Assembly (NCBI RefSeq): GCF_002795405.1
Contig: NZ_PHGZ01000001.1
Coordinates: 1 to 64,000, forward strand
Direction: 5' to 3'
Length of the DNA stretch: 64,000 nucleotides
Origin: Caviibacterium pharyngocola
GTDB taxonomy: Bacteria > Pseudomonadota > Gammaproteobacteria > Enterobacterales > Pasteurellaceae
This document shows, in pieces, positions 19,692-28,396 of the stretch (position 1 is its first letter; every line of letters starts with the position of its first letter). Below the pieces are notes generated by a model. It searched no databases. It was given only the letters and a program-made list of their open reading frames with translations, and was not told the origin of the DNA. The translations under genes were made by a program, and so were the position numbers.

Positions 19692-19804
19692 ATGAAAGTA
19701 TTTGGTTCTTGTAAAAAAATGGAAAAGGCGCGTTAAAGATCTCATTCAATGATTATTTTGTGGATCTACTTATTCGTAATGATGAGGTTTATGATAATAT
19801 TTAA
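19692..19804 (+). pseudogene. Possible relic of a short gene divergent from uxuA
   Basis: An ATG with an AGAAGAA ribosome-site-like element opens a 14-codon frame (MKVFGSCKKMEKAR, stop). If the run of seven A at 19713-19719 is read with a one-base shift, the frame continues through protein-like sequence (FNDYFVDLLIRNDEVYDNI) to a TAA at 19802-19804. It lies rightward of the shared operator region, where a divergently transcribed, UxuR-controlled gene would be. It may be the remains of a deleted gene. No family is recognised. Confidence 0.25.
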
Positions 19805-19810
19805 TTTAAT

Positions 19811-19854
19811 AAAAAAGATCAAACTAATCTATTTAAAAGTAAGTTTGATCTTTT
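19811..19854 (-). terminator. Intrinsic terminator after uxuR
   Basis: AAAAGATCAAACT (19813-19825) and AGTTTGATCTTTT (19842-19854) form a 13-base-pair stem with a 16-base loop. On the leftward strand it ends in a run of T. It separates the dctQM-GH31-uxuR transcript from uxuA. Confidence 0.75.
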
Positions 19855-19871
19855 ATATTGAAAAAGTCTAA

Positions 19872-20624
19872 TTATACACCGACAAAAACCGGATTTACGT
19901 TAAATAAGAAACCATCAAAATTAGGGTCTTCAATATTCGATAGTTCAAAAAGCTTTTGTTTGACGTTTTCTAAATGTTGCCACATTGCTTTTTTGGCTAA
20001 TGCGGGATCTTTCCGTTGAATCGCATTAAGAATATTTTCGTGATCTTTCAGCCAAAAAGAGCGGTATTTTTGATCGGCAATGTGCGAATGTAGCCCTTGC
20101 CACATTGAATTATTGCGGTATTTCCATAAATCCTTTTGAATTTGGATAAGAACCTCATTTTGAGTGATTTCCGCAATAGTTCTATGAAATTCTTCATCGG
20201 CGGCGTAATCAAGGCTATCTTGTACCAAGTCCATACGTTCGCGTTGTAGAATATCCCTTAATCTTAGAATGTCATTGCGCGATGCTTGAATTGCAGCAAA
20301 CTCTGCGACACTACTTTCAAATAACTGTCTTGCCTGTAATAATTCGAAAGGTCCCACATCTTCATAGTCAAGGTTATTATTACTTTGATCTTGGCTTGGT
20401 AGATTTATTATATAAACTCCGGAACCTTTTCTTACGGAGACGAGATTTTCTAATTCAAGCATAATAATTGCTTCGCGGATAACCGTTCGGCTCACATTCA
20501 TTCTATCTGCAAGATAGCGTTCCGGAGGGAGTCTATCTCCGATTTGATAGACTCCGTCTATTAATTCTTGCCGTAAAATTGCGCCTACTTTTTTGTAGGA
20601 ACGCAATTCTATGTTTTCGGTCAT
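19872..20624 (-). CDS. uxuR: GntR/FadR-family hexuronate regulator UxuR
   Basis: The 250-residue protein has an N-terminal winged-helix domain (residues 8-75; LPPERYLADRMNVSRTVIREAI is the recognition region) and a C-terminal all-helical FCD ligand domain (about 93-220). FadR-subfamily UxuR/ExuR proteins repress hexuronate genes until the sugar acid binds. Candidate operators are the TTGG-N4-CCAA sites near uxuA and between dctQ and dctP. An AGGAGC site precedes the ATG, which overlaps the GH31 stop by 4 bases (ATGA). Confidence 0.9.
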   Translation of the reverse strand: MTENIELRSYKKVGAILRQELIDGVYQIGDRLPPERYLADRMNVSRTVIREAIIMLELENLVSVRKGSGVYIINLPSQDQSNNNLDYEDVGPFELLQARQLFESSVAEFAAIQASRNDILRLRDILQRERMDLVQDSLDYAADEEFHRTIAEITQNEVLIQIQKDLWKYRNNSMWQGLHSHIADQKYRSFWLKDHENILNAIQRKDPALAKKAMWQHLENVKQKLFELSNIEDPNFDGFLFNVNPVFVGV

Positions 20625-23020
20625 AATTGCTCCTTATATGGAATATCGTCAAGTAAAATACTATCTCCATTATTTCGTGGTAATCCATTAACGATTAACG
20701 TTCTATTTTTCGATTCAGGTAATTTAATAACGAGTTCCTTATAACTTGGTTGCCATTCACCCATTTTAGAAATCGTTAATTCAATGGAGGTTTGTGTACA
20801 AGTTAAATAACATTTTAGTTCTAAATATTGTTTATTCAGATAGTTAAAAGTTTCACCGTCATCATCAAAAATAGCGGTACTTATTGTAGCATTTTCTTGT
20901 AAAGGATATAGCTGTAATATGCGAATATTATCTTTTTCATTGCAAATATGTGCAGTTCTTTCCGACATCGGAATAATTGAACCGGCTTTGATAAATAGCG
21001 GAATTTTATTCAATGGAGCATCAACTGTTATGGTTTGTCCACCTTGGAAATATTGATTGGTGTAGAAATCAAACCAGCCTGCATTATTTTGCGGTAAATA
21101 AACCTCCCGTGTTCGTTGTTTATCTTCAACGACAGAGGCGACTAAAATATCTTTACCTAATAAATAATCGTCACATTCGGCATAAGTATGAAGATCATTT
21201 TCGTGATCTAAGAATGTCGGACGTAACATCGGTTCTAAATTTTTGTGCGACTGCCATAGAATATTATAGAAATAAGGCATTAATTTATAACGCAATTTAA
21301 TAGTATCTCTAATAATATCCGTGACTTCGGGATACATCCAAGGTTCATTCACGGTTTTATCATCATTCCAAGAATGAATAGTAAAACGCGGGTGCATTAT
21401 TCCGTTTTGTACCCAGCGTACAAATAATTCCGGTTCAGGTTTATTACCTGAAAAACCGCCTACATCGTGACCCAGATTATATAGCCCCGATAAACTCATC
21501 CCTAACCCCATACGAATATTATATCTTAAGGTATTCCAGCTGGTTCTATTATCACCGGACCAAGTTTGCACATATCTGTTCATCCCCGGACAGCCGGAGC
21601 GAGAGATTAAATAAGGACGTAAGTGCGGTGTAAATTCTCGTTGTGCTTCATAGGATGATTTCATCATTAATAATGAGTGAAGCGGTCGAATTAATTTAAT
21701 CGGAATGGCTTCGCCAAAACCATAACAACGCGCATTGGCATCCCAAATTTCGTATTCGTTGTTATCATTCCAAGTGGAATCAATACCGTATTCCAACAGT
21801 TGTTTTTTAACGTTATTTTTCCACCAATTAATTGTTTCCGGATTGGTAAAATCTAAATGCGAACCTTCATCATCCCAAAATACGGAACGTTCCGGAACAT
21901 CCTGTTCTGAGTCTTGAATAAACAATCCCAATTCTTTAACTTCATTATATCTAGGATGATCTTGCAATAAACAAGGTTTAATATTGGCGGCTAATTTCAT
22001 CCCGGCATTATGAAAATGTTCTGTCATTTTCTTCGGTTCAGGCACTTTAGTGTAGTTCCAGTTAAAGACATAACGTTTATCATTGATTGATGTATAGCCA
22101 GAAGATAATTGGAATGAATCGCAAGGAATATCGTGTTCTTGGCAAAGATCAACGAATTTTTTTAACTGCTCCTGCGCATCCGGTGCATCGGTATAGCTCA
22201 TTGTCGAGCCGCTGTAACCCAGACTCCATTTTGGTGAAAATAACATTCCACCGGTAAGTGCAGTATATTTTTTGGTAACCTCTAAAACGCTAGGTCCATA
22301 AATGATGTAATAATCAAGATCACCATCTTCGGCGCGATAGCTTTTATATGCAACGTGATAATTATCCAATTCATTGCCTAAATCAAACCAACAAGAGGCT
22401 AAATTGTCGTAATAAATTCCATAACTGACATCATCGGTTTTCGTTATATAGAAAGGAATATGTTTATACAATGGATCGGTTGTTTCGGCATTATAGCCCA
22501 TTGCATCAAGATTTCTCATTTCAAAGCGATGACCTTTAAGGTTTAAATTACCGGCTTTTTCGCCTAATCCGTAATAATCTTCATTAGGTTTTCGAATTAA
22601 AAAATGACTGACTTTTGTATTATCAAGTGCAAATAAATAAGCCCCTGTTTTTCTGTCTTGTGCTAAAGGCAACCAGCGATCATCTTTTTTGTAAAACCAT
22701 TCCAAATATAGCGGATTGTGAACAATTACTTTCAGTAAATCGGTTGTTACTTCAATTCGATCTTGGGTTTGCACTAAATGATAAGCAGGCAGGCTGAAAC
22801 CTTCGGTAGAAAAACGTTCCCGACCTTGCCATTGAATATCGGTTTGATTTGGTGTAATTGCCCAAGTGCGGTCTAATTTAAATTGATTATTTTTACTGAA
22901 GGCAACTCGAATAATATCATCTTCCAATATAAATAAATGAAGTAGGTATCCGTGATCACATTCGATATCGATTCGATTATTTTCTTCTTTCAAATAATTA
23001 GCAGATTTTAATGTTTTCAT
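20621..23020 (-). CDS. GH31 family alpha-glycosidase
   Basis: This 799-residue cytoplasmic protein (no signal peptide) has the GH31 layout: an N-terminal beta-sandwich (about 1-250) containing NEDYYGLGEKAG, a (beta/alpha)8 barrel (about 260-600), and C-terminal beta domains. The nucleophile is probably Asp419 in STWNDNNEYE and the acid/base Asp490 in WSGDNRTSW; the RFTIHSWNDD segment of the active site is present. Family activities include alpha-glucosidase, alpha-xylosidase and related enzymes. It is encoded between the TRAP permease genes and uxuR, with tight spacing to both. The context suggests it releases a hexuronic acid or its partner sugar from an imported alpha-linked disaccharide, but the substrate is inference. 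Confidence 0.88.
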   Translation of the reverse strand: MKTLKSANYLKEENNRIDIECDHGYLLHLFILEDDIIRVAFSKNNQFKLDRTWAITPNQTDIQWQGRERFSTEGFSLPAYHLVQTQDRIEVTTDLLKVIVHNPLYLEWFYKKDDRWLPLAQDRKTGAYLFALDNTKVSHFLIRKPNEDYYGLGEKAGNLNLKGHRFEMRNLDAMGYNAETTDPLYKHIPFYITKTDDVSYGIYYDNLASCWFDLGNELDNYHVAYKSYRAEDGDLDYYIIYGPSVLEVTKKYTALTGGMLFSPKWSLGYSGSTMSYTDAPDAQEQLKKFVDLCQEHDIPCDSFQLSSGYTSINDKRYVFNWNYTKVPEPKKMTEHFHNAGMKLAANIKPCLLQDHPRYNEVKELGLFIQDSEQDVPERSVFWDDEGSHLDFTNPETINWWKNNVKKQLLEYGIDSTWNDNNEYEIWDANARCYGFGEAIPIKLIRPLHSLLMMKSSYEAQREFTPHLRPYLISRSGCPGMNRYVQTWSGDNRTSWNTLRYNIRMGLGMSLSGLYNLGHDVGGFSGNKPEPELFVRWVQNGIMHPRFTIHSWNDDKTVNEPWMYPEVTDIIRDTIKLRYKLMPYFYNILWQSHKNLEPMLRPTFLDHENDLHTYAECDDYLLGKDILVASVVEDKQRTREVYLPQNNAGWFDFYTNQYFQGGQTITVDAPLNKIPLFIKAGSIIPMSERTAHICNEKDNIRILQLYPLQENATISTAIFDDDGETFNYLNKQYLELKCYLTCTQTSIELTISKMGEWQPSYKELVIKLPESKNRTLIVNGLPRNNGDSILLDDIPYKEQL

Positions 23021-23038
23021 AAATTATTCCTTTTCTTA

Positions 23039-24340
23039 TTAATATCCGAGTAATAATTGTGGTAACAATAAGCTTAATTGCGGCACATAAGTGATTAATA
23101 ATAATGTGCAAATCAAGATAAAGTAGAACGGAAGTAGCGGTTTAATGACTTGGTCGATTTTAACACCGCCGACTGAGCAACCGACAAATAATGTACTTCC
23201 GACCGGTGGCGTACAAATACCGATTGATAAGTTAAATGTCATTAAAATACCGAAATGCACCGGATCCATTCCTAATTCTAAAGCGATAGGTAAGAAAATC
23301 GGGGTAAAGATTAGTAATGCCGGTGTCATATCCATAAATGTACCAATGATCAATAAAATCACATTGATAATTAATAAAATAATGATAGGGTTTTCTGAAA
23401 TTGTTAATAGAGCGTCACTAATCATATAAGGAATATCTGCGTTTGCCATTGCCCAAGACATACCCATTGAGGTGCCGATTAATAAAAGAACGATTGATGT
23501 CGTAATCATTGCTTCCAGAATAATAGATGGAAGCTGTTTAATCGGAATTTCGCGATAAATACCGACTGATAGGATTAATGTATAAACAACGGCAATCGCA
23601 GAAGCCTCTGTTGCCGTAAATATACCGGCAATAATACCGCCGATAATAACGATAACGAGTCCTAAACTTGGTAAAGCATCTAATGTTTTTGAGGTGACTT
23701 CTTTGAAACTTGGTTTTGGTGAAACCGGATAACCGCGTTTTTTGGCAATAAATCCGGCAACTAACATAATCCCTAAGCCCATTAAAATTCCGGGAATATA
23801 GCCGGCAAGAAATAATGCACCGATAGATGTACCGCCTGAAATTAAGGAATAGACGATAAATGTATTGCTTGGTGGAATTAATAGTCCGGTCGGTGAAGAA
23901 GTAATATTAACAGCCGCAGAGAAAGCAGGGTCATAACCTTCTTTCTTTTGTAATGGTGCCATTGTGCTACCTACAGCCGCAGTTGCCGCTACCGCAGATC
24001 CGGAAATAGATCCGAACATCATATTTGCCAGTACATTAACGTGCGCTAATGAACCCGGTAAGCGTCCGCCTAATACTTTGGCAAATTCAACTAAGCGTAA
24101 GGCAATCCCGCCTCGATTCATAATATTACCTGCAAGGATGAAGAAAGGTATTGCAAGTAAAGAGAAACTATCTAATCCTGATGCCATTTTTTGCGAGATA
24201 ACTGCAATAGCGGCATCAAACGGAATCGACATCATAATAGTCAGTAAAGAGGCGATACCGATAGCGAAAGAAATTGGTGTACCAATGGCGAGAAGAAGAA
24301 AAAAACTACCGCATAAAACAAGAATTGTTGACCATTCCAT
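23039..24340 (-). CDS. TRAP transporter large permease (DctM type)
   Basis: The DctM-type subunit forms the ion-coupled transport channel of TRAP systems. The start is placed at MEWSTILVLCG with GGAG 8 bases upstream, giving 433 residues and a 13-base gap from dctQ; a longer frame would overlap dctQ. About 11-12 hydrophobic segments are present, with family stretches FFILAGNIMNRGGIA, GSISGSAVAATAAVGS, PPSNTFIVYS and CTPPVGSTLFVG. It works with the small permease and the divergently encoded binding protein, probably importing hexuronates. Confidence 0.92.
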   Translation of the reverse strand: MEWSTILVLCGSFFLLLAIGTPISFAIGIASLLTIMMSIPFDAAIAVISQKMASGLDSFSLLAIPFFILAGNIMNRGGIALRLVEFAKVLGGRLPGSLAHVNVLANMMFGSISGSAVAATAAVGSTMAPLQKKEGYDPAFSAAVNITSSPTGLLIPPSNTFIVYSLISGGTSIGALFLAGYIPGILMGLGIMLVAGFIAKKRGYPVSPKPSFKEVTSKTLDALPSLGLVIVIIGGIIAGIFTATEASAIAVVYTLILSVGIYREIPIKQLPSIILEAMITTSIVLLLIGTSMGMSWAMANADIPYMISDALLTISENPIIILLIINVILLIIGTFMDMTPALLIFTPIFLPIALELGMDPVHFGILMTFNLSIGICTPPVGSTLFVGCSVGGVKIDQVIKPLLPFYFILICTLLLITYVPQLSLLLPQLLLGY

Positions 24341-24353
24341 AATAATATTCTCC

Positions 24354-24845
24354 TTATTTATGGTGAATGAGTTTTTGAGATTGTTCAATAAGATCTCTGC
24401 ATAAGAAGATCAACATAAATAATCCGCTTAAAGGAATTGCTAGGTAGATTAGTCCCATTTCTATACCAAGGACGGGAGATATTTGCCCTGCGCTCATTGT
24501 CTTTAATACTAACTGACCGCCTCCGTAACACATAATAATTAAAGTGAACAATAAGCCTATTATGGTGATCACTATTTGTAATAAATTATGTTTTTCCGGC
24601 GTTTTTTCTAATTTTGTTAATAGCAAGTCAATAGCCAAGTGCTTTTTTTGCCCTAATCCGTAAGCTGCACCGATTAAACCTACCCAAATAAATAAAAAAC
24701 GAGCTAGTTCGTCTGTTACTGTACTCGGATCATTCAATACATAACGAGAGAATACTTGCCATACTACGCAGAGAACTAACGATGAACAGAGCACTACACA
24801 AAATATGGCAAGTGCTTTATCAATAAGAGATATAAAACGGGTCAT
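24354..24845 (-). CDS. TRAP transporter small permease (DctQ type)
   Basis: The 163-residue protein has four transmembrane segments in the DctQ pattern, including the FSRYVLNDPSTVTDELARFLFIW-type loop after the first helix and IPLSGLFMLIFLCRDL near the end. It is the small membrane subunit of the TRAP importer. An AAGGAG site precedes the ATG. It is first in the leftward operon dctQ-dctM-GH31-uxuR. Confidence 0.9.
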   Translation of the reverse strand: MTRFISLIDKALAIFCVVLCSSLVLCVVWQVFSRYVLNDPSTVTDELARFLFIWVGLIGAAYGLGQKKHLAIDLLLTKLEKTPEKHNLLQIVITIIGLLFTLIIMCYGGGQLVLKTMSAGQISPVLGIEMGLIYLAIPLSGLFMLIFLCRDLIEQSQKLIHHK

Positions 24846-24876
24846 TTTAACTCCTTAAAAATTAGCATTATGTTTT

Positions 24877-24890
24877 TTTGGTGTACCAAA
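24877..24890. promoter_or_regulatory. Probable UxuR/ExuR-type operator (dctQ/dctP intergenic)
   Basis: TTTGGTGTACCAAA is a perfect inverted repeat (TTTGGT / ACCAAA), one change from the E. coli consensus core TTGGTATACCAA. It lies 32 bases upstream of dctQ. A weaker half-match, GTTGTATACCAG, at 25035-25046 is 30 bases before dctP and could be a second site. Confidence 0.7.
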
Positions 24891-24934
24891 TATAGCGTAA
24901 CTCATCTATCTATTTCAGATTATTTTATTGAAAT

Positions 24935-24950
24935 TGTGATTTTTATCACA
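24935..24950. promoter_or_regulatory. CRP (cAMP receptor protein) binding site
   Basis: TGTGA and TCACA separated by six bases (TTTTTA), a perfect core match, extended by AAAT/AAAT flanks. It sits midway in the divergent dctQ/dctP promoter region, so one site can activate both arms under carbon limitation. Confidence 0.8.
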
Positions 24951-25076
24951 AATTTAATTTAATTTATTAGGATTGATATGTAAATTGGTTTAATATCTTT
25001 TCTGGCGGGGTATTTGGAAACTTGTTCTAATCTAGTTGTATACCAGTTTATCTTAACCACTTATGGAGAGGCTATT

Positions 25077-26066
25077 ATGTCTATGCAGAAAAAGACACTT
25101 TCATTAATTATCGGCGGATTACTTGCTGCAACAATGTCAGTAACAGTATCAGCAAAAACAGTTTTAAAATTAAGCCATAATAATGATAAAACGCATCCGG
25201 TTCATATGTCTATGCAATATATGTCCGATGAGGTGAAGAAATTAACTGATGGTGAAGTTGTAATCCGAATTTATCCGAATAGCCAATTAGGTACGCAACG
25301 CGAGTCGATGGAATTATTGCAATCCGGTTCTTTAGATATGGCTAAATCTAATGCTAGCGAATTAGAAGCTTTTGAGCCGACTTATGCGGCATTCAACGTG
25401 CCATATTTATTTAAAAATTCGGATCACTACTATAAAGTTTTACAAGATGCTGATGTCGGTCAAAAGATTTTATCTAACTCTGCCGGTAAAGGGTTTATCG
25501 GATTGACTTATTATGATGCAGGGTCTCGGAGTTTCTATGCACAAAAACCGATTCGTACACCGGAAGATTTAAAAGGAATGAAAATTCGTGTGCAACCTAG
25601 TCCAAGTGCTTTAGAAATGATGAAATTGCTTGGTGCATCACCAACGCCTTTAGCTTTCGGTGAACTTTATACCGCACTTCAACAAGGTGTAGTCGATGGT
25701 GCGGAAAATAATCCGACCGCTTTAACATTAATGCGCCACGGAGAGGTAGCGAAGTTTTATAGTGAAGATGAACACACTATTATTCCGGATGTATTAGTAA
25801 TCAGTGAAAAAACTTGGGCAAAACTTTCTCCCGAACAGCAAAAAGCACTTAAAGAAGCTGCCGACAAATCTATGATGTATCATAAAGATTTATGGATTGA
25901 AATGACGGCAAAAGAAGTGAAAGAAGCAAAAGAAAAATTGGGTGTTGAATTTGTTAAAGTTGAAAAACAACCTTTTATTGATGCGGTTAAACCAATGCAC
26001 GATAAAGCGAAAGCTGATGCTGTGATTGGTTCGTATATTGAAAAAATTGATGCCTTAGGTAATTAA
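25077..26066 (+). CDS. TRAP transporter substrate-binding protein (DctP family)
   Basis: This periplasmic receptor captures the substrate for the DctQM permease. The start is set at MSMQKKTLSLII, with GGAGAG 6 bases upstream; a longer frame has no signal peptide. The signal peptide ends at VSA-KTVLKLS (about residue 26). Family features are the RIYPNSQLGTQRE segment, the conserved Arg in MKIRVQPSPS that grips the carboxylate, and QGVVDGAENNP. The product has 329 residues. A terminator-like hairpin follows. The neighbours indicate a hexuronate or related sugar acid. Confidence 0.92.
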   Translation: MSMQKKTLSLIIGGLLAATMSVTVSAKTVLKLSHNNDKTHPVHMSMQYMSDEVKKLTDGEVVIRIYPNSQLGTQRESMELLQSGSLDMAKSNASELEAFEPTYAAFNVPYLFKNSDHYYKVLQDADVGQKILSNSAGKGFIGLTYYDAGSRSFYAQKPIRTPEDLKGMKIRVQPSPSALEMMKLLGASPTPLAFGELYTALQQGVVDGAENNPTALTLMRHGEVAKFYSEDEHTIIPDVLVISEKTWAKLSPEQQKALKEAADKSMMYHKDLWIEMTAKEVKEAKEKLGVEFVKVEKQPFIDAVKPMHDKAKADAVIGSYIEKIDALGN

Positions 26067-26075
26067 TAACTCATC

Positions 26076-26111
26076 AGGATATAGCGTATTTCGCTATATC
26101 CTCATCTTTTT
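26076..26111 (+). terminator. Intercistronic hairpin with T-run between dctP and the SDR gene
   Basis: AGGATATAGCG (26076-26086) and CGCTATATCCT (26092-26102) form an 11-base-pair stem with a 5-base loop, followed by CATCTTTTTT. Only 17 bases remain to the next start codon. It should reduce read-through, leaving more binding-protein mRNA than enzyme mRNA. Confidence 0.75.
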
Positions 26112-26128
26112 TATGTGGGAGATAAAAA

Positions 26129-26974
26129 ATGAATTTTGTAAAAAATCATAATTTTAAAGATAAAGTTGTTGTTATTACGGGGGCCGGCGGTGTGTTATGT
26201 GCTTTTTTTGCTAAAGAAATCGCTAAAACAGGGGCAAAAGTCGCTCTATTAGATATTAATTTAGAAGCTGCAAATAAATATGCGCAAGAAATTGTTGCTG
26301 AAGGCTATGTTGCCAAAGCATATCAAACGAATGTGTTGGATTTAGATAGCATTCGAGCGACAAGAGATCTTATCACCCAAGATTTTGGCACTTGCGATAT
26401 TCTCATTAATGGCGCGGGAGGAAACAATCCTAAAGCGACAACGGATAATGAATTTCACGAATTTTCATTACCGGAGAATACGAAATCTTTTTTTGACTTG
26501 GATAAATCCGGTATTGAATTCGTGTTTAACTTGAATTATTTGGGTACATTACTTCCTACGCAAGTTTTTGCTAAAGATATGATTGGTAAGAAAGGTGCAA
26601 ATATTATCAATATTTCAAGTATGAATGCCTATACGCCATTAACTAAAATTCCGGCTTATTCGGGGGCGAAAGCGGCAATTAGTAATTTTACTCAATGGCT
26701 GGCGGTTTATTTTTCACGCGTTGGTATTCGTTGCAATGCCATTGCGCCGGGGTTTTTAGTCAGTAACCAAAATAGAGCATTGCTTTTTGATGCGGAAGGT
26801 AAACCGACGGCAAGAGCTAATAAAATTTTAACCAATACACCAATGGGGCGATTTGGTGAAGCAAGTGAATTGCTTGGCGGCATTCTATTTTTAATGGATG
26901 AACAATATTCTAGTTTTGTAAACGGTGTTGTGTTACCTATTGACGGTGGTTTCTCTGCCTATAGTGGTGTCTAG
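26129..26974 (+). CDS. SDR-family oxidoreductase, probable D-fructuronate reductase (mannonate oxidoreductase)
   Basis: The 281-residue short-chain dehydrogenase has a Rossmann start VVITGAGGVLCAFFAKEI, an NGAGG motif near residue 94, the catalytic Ser in INISSMNAY and the YSGAKAA Tyr/Lys pair. It replaces the unrelated long-chain UxuB of E. coli at the step fructuronate to mannonate, as expected in Haemophilus-type loci. That role is inferred from its place between dctP and uxaC; the pathway has no other candidate here. A GGGAGA site precedes the ATG. Confidence 0.82.
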   Translation: MNFVKNHNFKDKVVVITGAGGVLCAFFAKEIAKTGAKVALLDINLEAANKYAQEIVAEGYVAKAYQTNVLDLDSIRATRDLITQDFGTCDILINGAGGNNPKATTDNEFHEFSLPENTKSFFDLDKSGIEFVFNLNYLGTLLPTQVFAKDMIGKKGANIINISSMNAYTPLTKIPAYSGAKAAISNFTQWLAVYFSRVGIRCNAIAPGFLVSNQNRALLFDAEGKPTARANKILTNTPMGRFGEASELLGGILFLMDEQYSSFVNGVVLPIDGGFSAYSGV

Positions 26975-26983
26975 GAGGTAAAT

Positions 26984-28387
26984 ATGAAACCTTTTATGTG
27001 CGAAGATTTTTTATTGTCAAATGATATTTCCCGCGAACTTTATCATCAATATGCCAAAGAACAGCCTATTTTTGACTACCATTGTCATTTAAGCCCGAAA
27101 GACATTGCGGAAAATCGCCAATTTAATAACCTTACAGAGATTTGGCTGGAAGGCGACCATTATAAATGGCGTGCGTTACGTTCTGCCGGCGTTGAAGAGC
27201 ATTTTATTACCGGCAAAGCCAGTGATTATGAAAAATATCAAGTTTGGGCAAAAACAGTTCCTTTGTGTATCGGTAATCCGATTTACCATTGGACGCATTT
27301 AGAATTGCGCCGTCCTTTTGGTATTCAAAATACCTTGTTTAATGAAAAAAGTGCGGTGGAAATTTGGCATAAATGTAATGAAATGTTGCAACAACCGGAA
27401 TTTTCCGCACGCGGTATTATGCAGCAAATGAATGTGAAGTTAGTTGGAACCACGGATGATCCCATTGATGATTTAAGCTATCACGCCAAAATAGCACAAG
27501 ATCCGGATTTTGATATTGCCGTCGTACCAAGTTGGCGACCGGACAAAATCTTCAAAATCGAATTAGTCGGTTTTAATGATTATATTGCCCAACTCGGTGC
27601 AGTAGCGGATGTTGAGATTCGTGATTTTGACAGTTTGAAAAAAGCGATTTTAAAACGTTTGGATCACTTTGATTTTTATGGTTGTAAATCTGCTGATCAC
27701 GGTATTGAGATCCTTCGCTTTGCGCCAATTCCTGATGAAAAAGAATTGGATCGCATTTTATCTCAACGATTAAATAATCAACCGATTAGCGAACTACAAA
27801 TTGCGCAATTTAGCACTGCAGTTTTAGTTTGGTTAGGTCAGGAATATCATAAACGACAATGGGTTATGCAAATGCACATCGGTGCATTACGCAATAACAA
27901 TACCCGAATGTTTAAATTATTGGGTGCTGACAGCGGATTTGATTCGATTGGCGATCGTTTATTTGCAGAAAATTTATCTCGTTTATTGGACGCTATGGAT
28001 CAAATGGATCAACTTCCAAAAACCATTTTGTATTGTTTGAATCCGCGAGATAACGAGATGATTGGCAGTATGATTGGCAATTTCCAAGGCGGCGGTATTG
28101 CAGGGAAAATCCAATTCGGTTCAGGCTGGTGGTTTAATGATCAAAAAGACGGTATGGAACGTCAGTTGCAGCAACTCTCACAATTAGGCTTGCTAAGTCA
28201 ATTTGTCGGAATGTTGACGGATTCCCGCAGTTTTCTTTCTTATACCCGACACGAATATTTCCGTCGTATTTTATGTGAAATGTTCGGAAAATGGGTGGTT
28301 AACGGTGAAGTGCCTAATGACTTAGAATTGCTTGGTAATATGGTTAAAAATATTTGTTACCATAATGCGAAAGCCTATTTTAAATAA
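26984..28387 (+). CDS. uxaC: Glucuronate (uronate) isomerase
   Basis: UxaC interconverts D-glucuronate and D-fructuronate (also galacturonate/tagaturonate), the first step of cytoplasmic hexuronate catabolism. The 467-residue product is near the E. coli length (470). It shows the [16 protein letters not shown] metal-site segment near residue 26, [11 protein letters not shown], and [15 protein letters not shown] near 303. An AGGAGG site precedes the ATG. It is followed by kdgK after 9 bases. Confidence 0.97.
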   Translation: MKPFMCEDFLLSNDISRELYHQYAKEQPIFDYHCHLSPKDIAENRQFNNLTEIWLEGDHYKWRALRSAGVEEHFITGKASDYEKYQVWAKTVPLCIGNPIYHWTHLELRRPFGIQNTLFNEKSAVEIWHKCNEMLQQPEFSARGIMQQMNVKLVGTTDDPIDDLSYHAKIAQDPDFDIAVVPSWRPDKIFKIELVGFNDYIAQLGAVADVEIRDFDSLKKAILKRLDHFDFYGCKSADHGIEILRFAPIPDEKELDRILSQRLNNQPISELQIAQFSTAVLVWLGQEYHKRQWVMQMHIGALRNNNTRMFKLLGADSGFDSIGDRLFAENLSRLLDAMDQMDQLPKTILYCLNPRDNEMIGSMIGNFQGGGIAGKIQFGSGWWFNDQKDGMERQLQQLSQLGLLSQFVGMLTDSRSFLSYTRHEYFRRILCEMFGKWVVNGEVPNDLELLGNMVKNICYHNAKAYFK

Positions 28388-28396
28388 GGTTGAATT

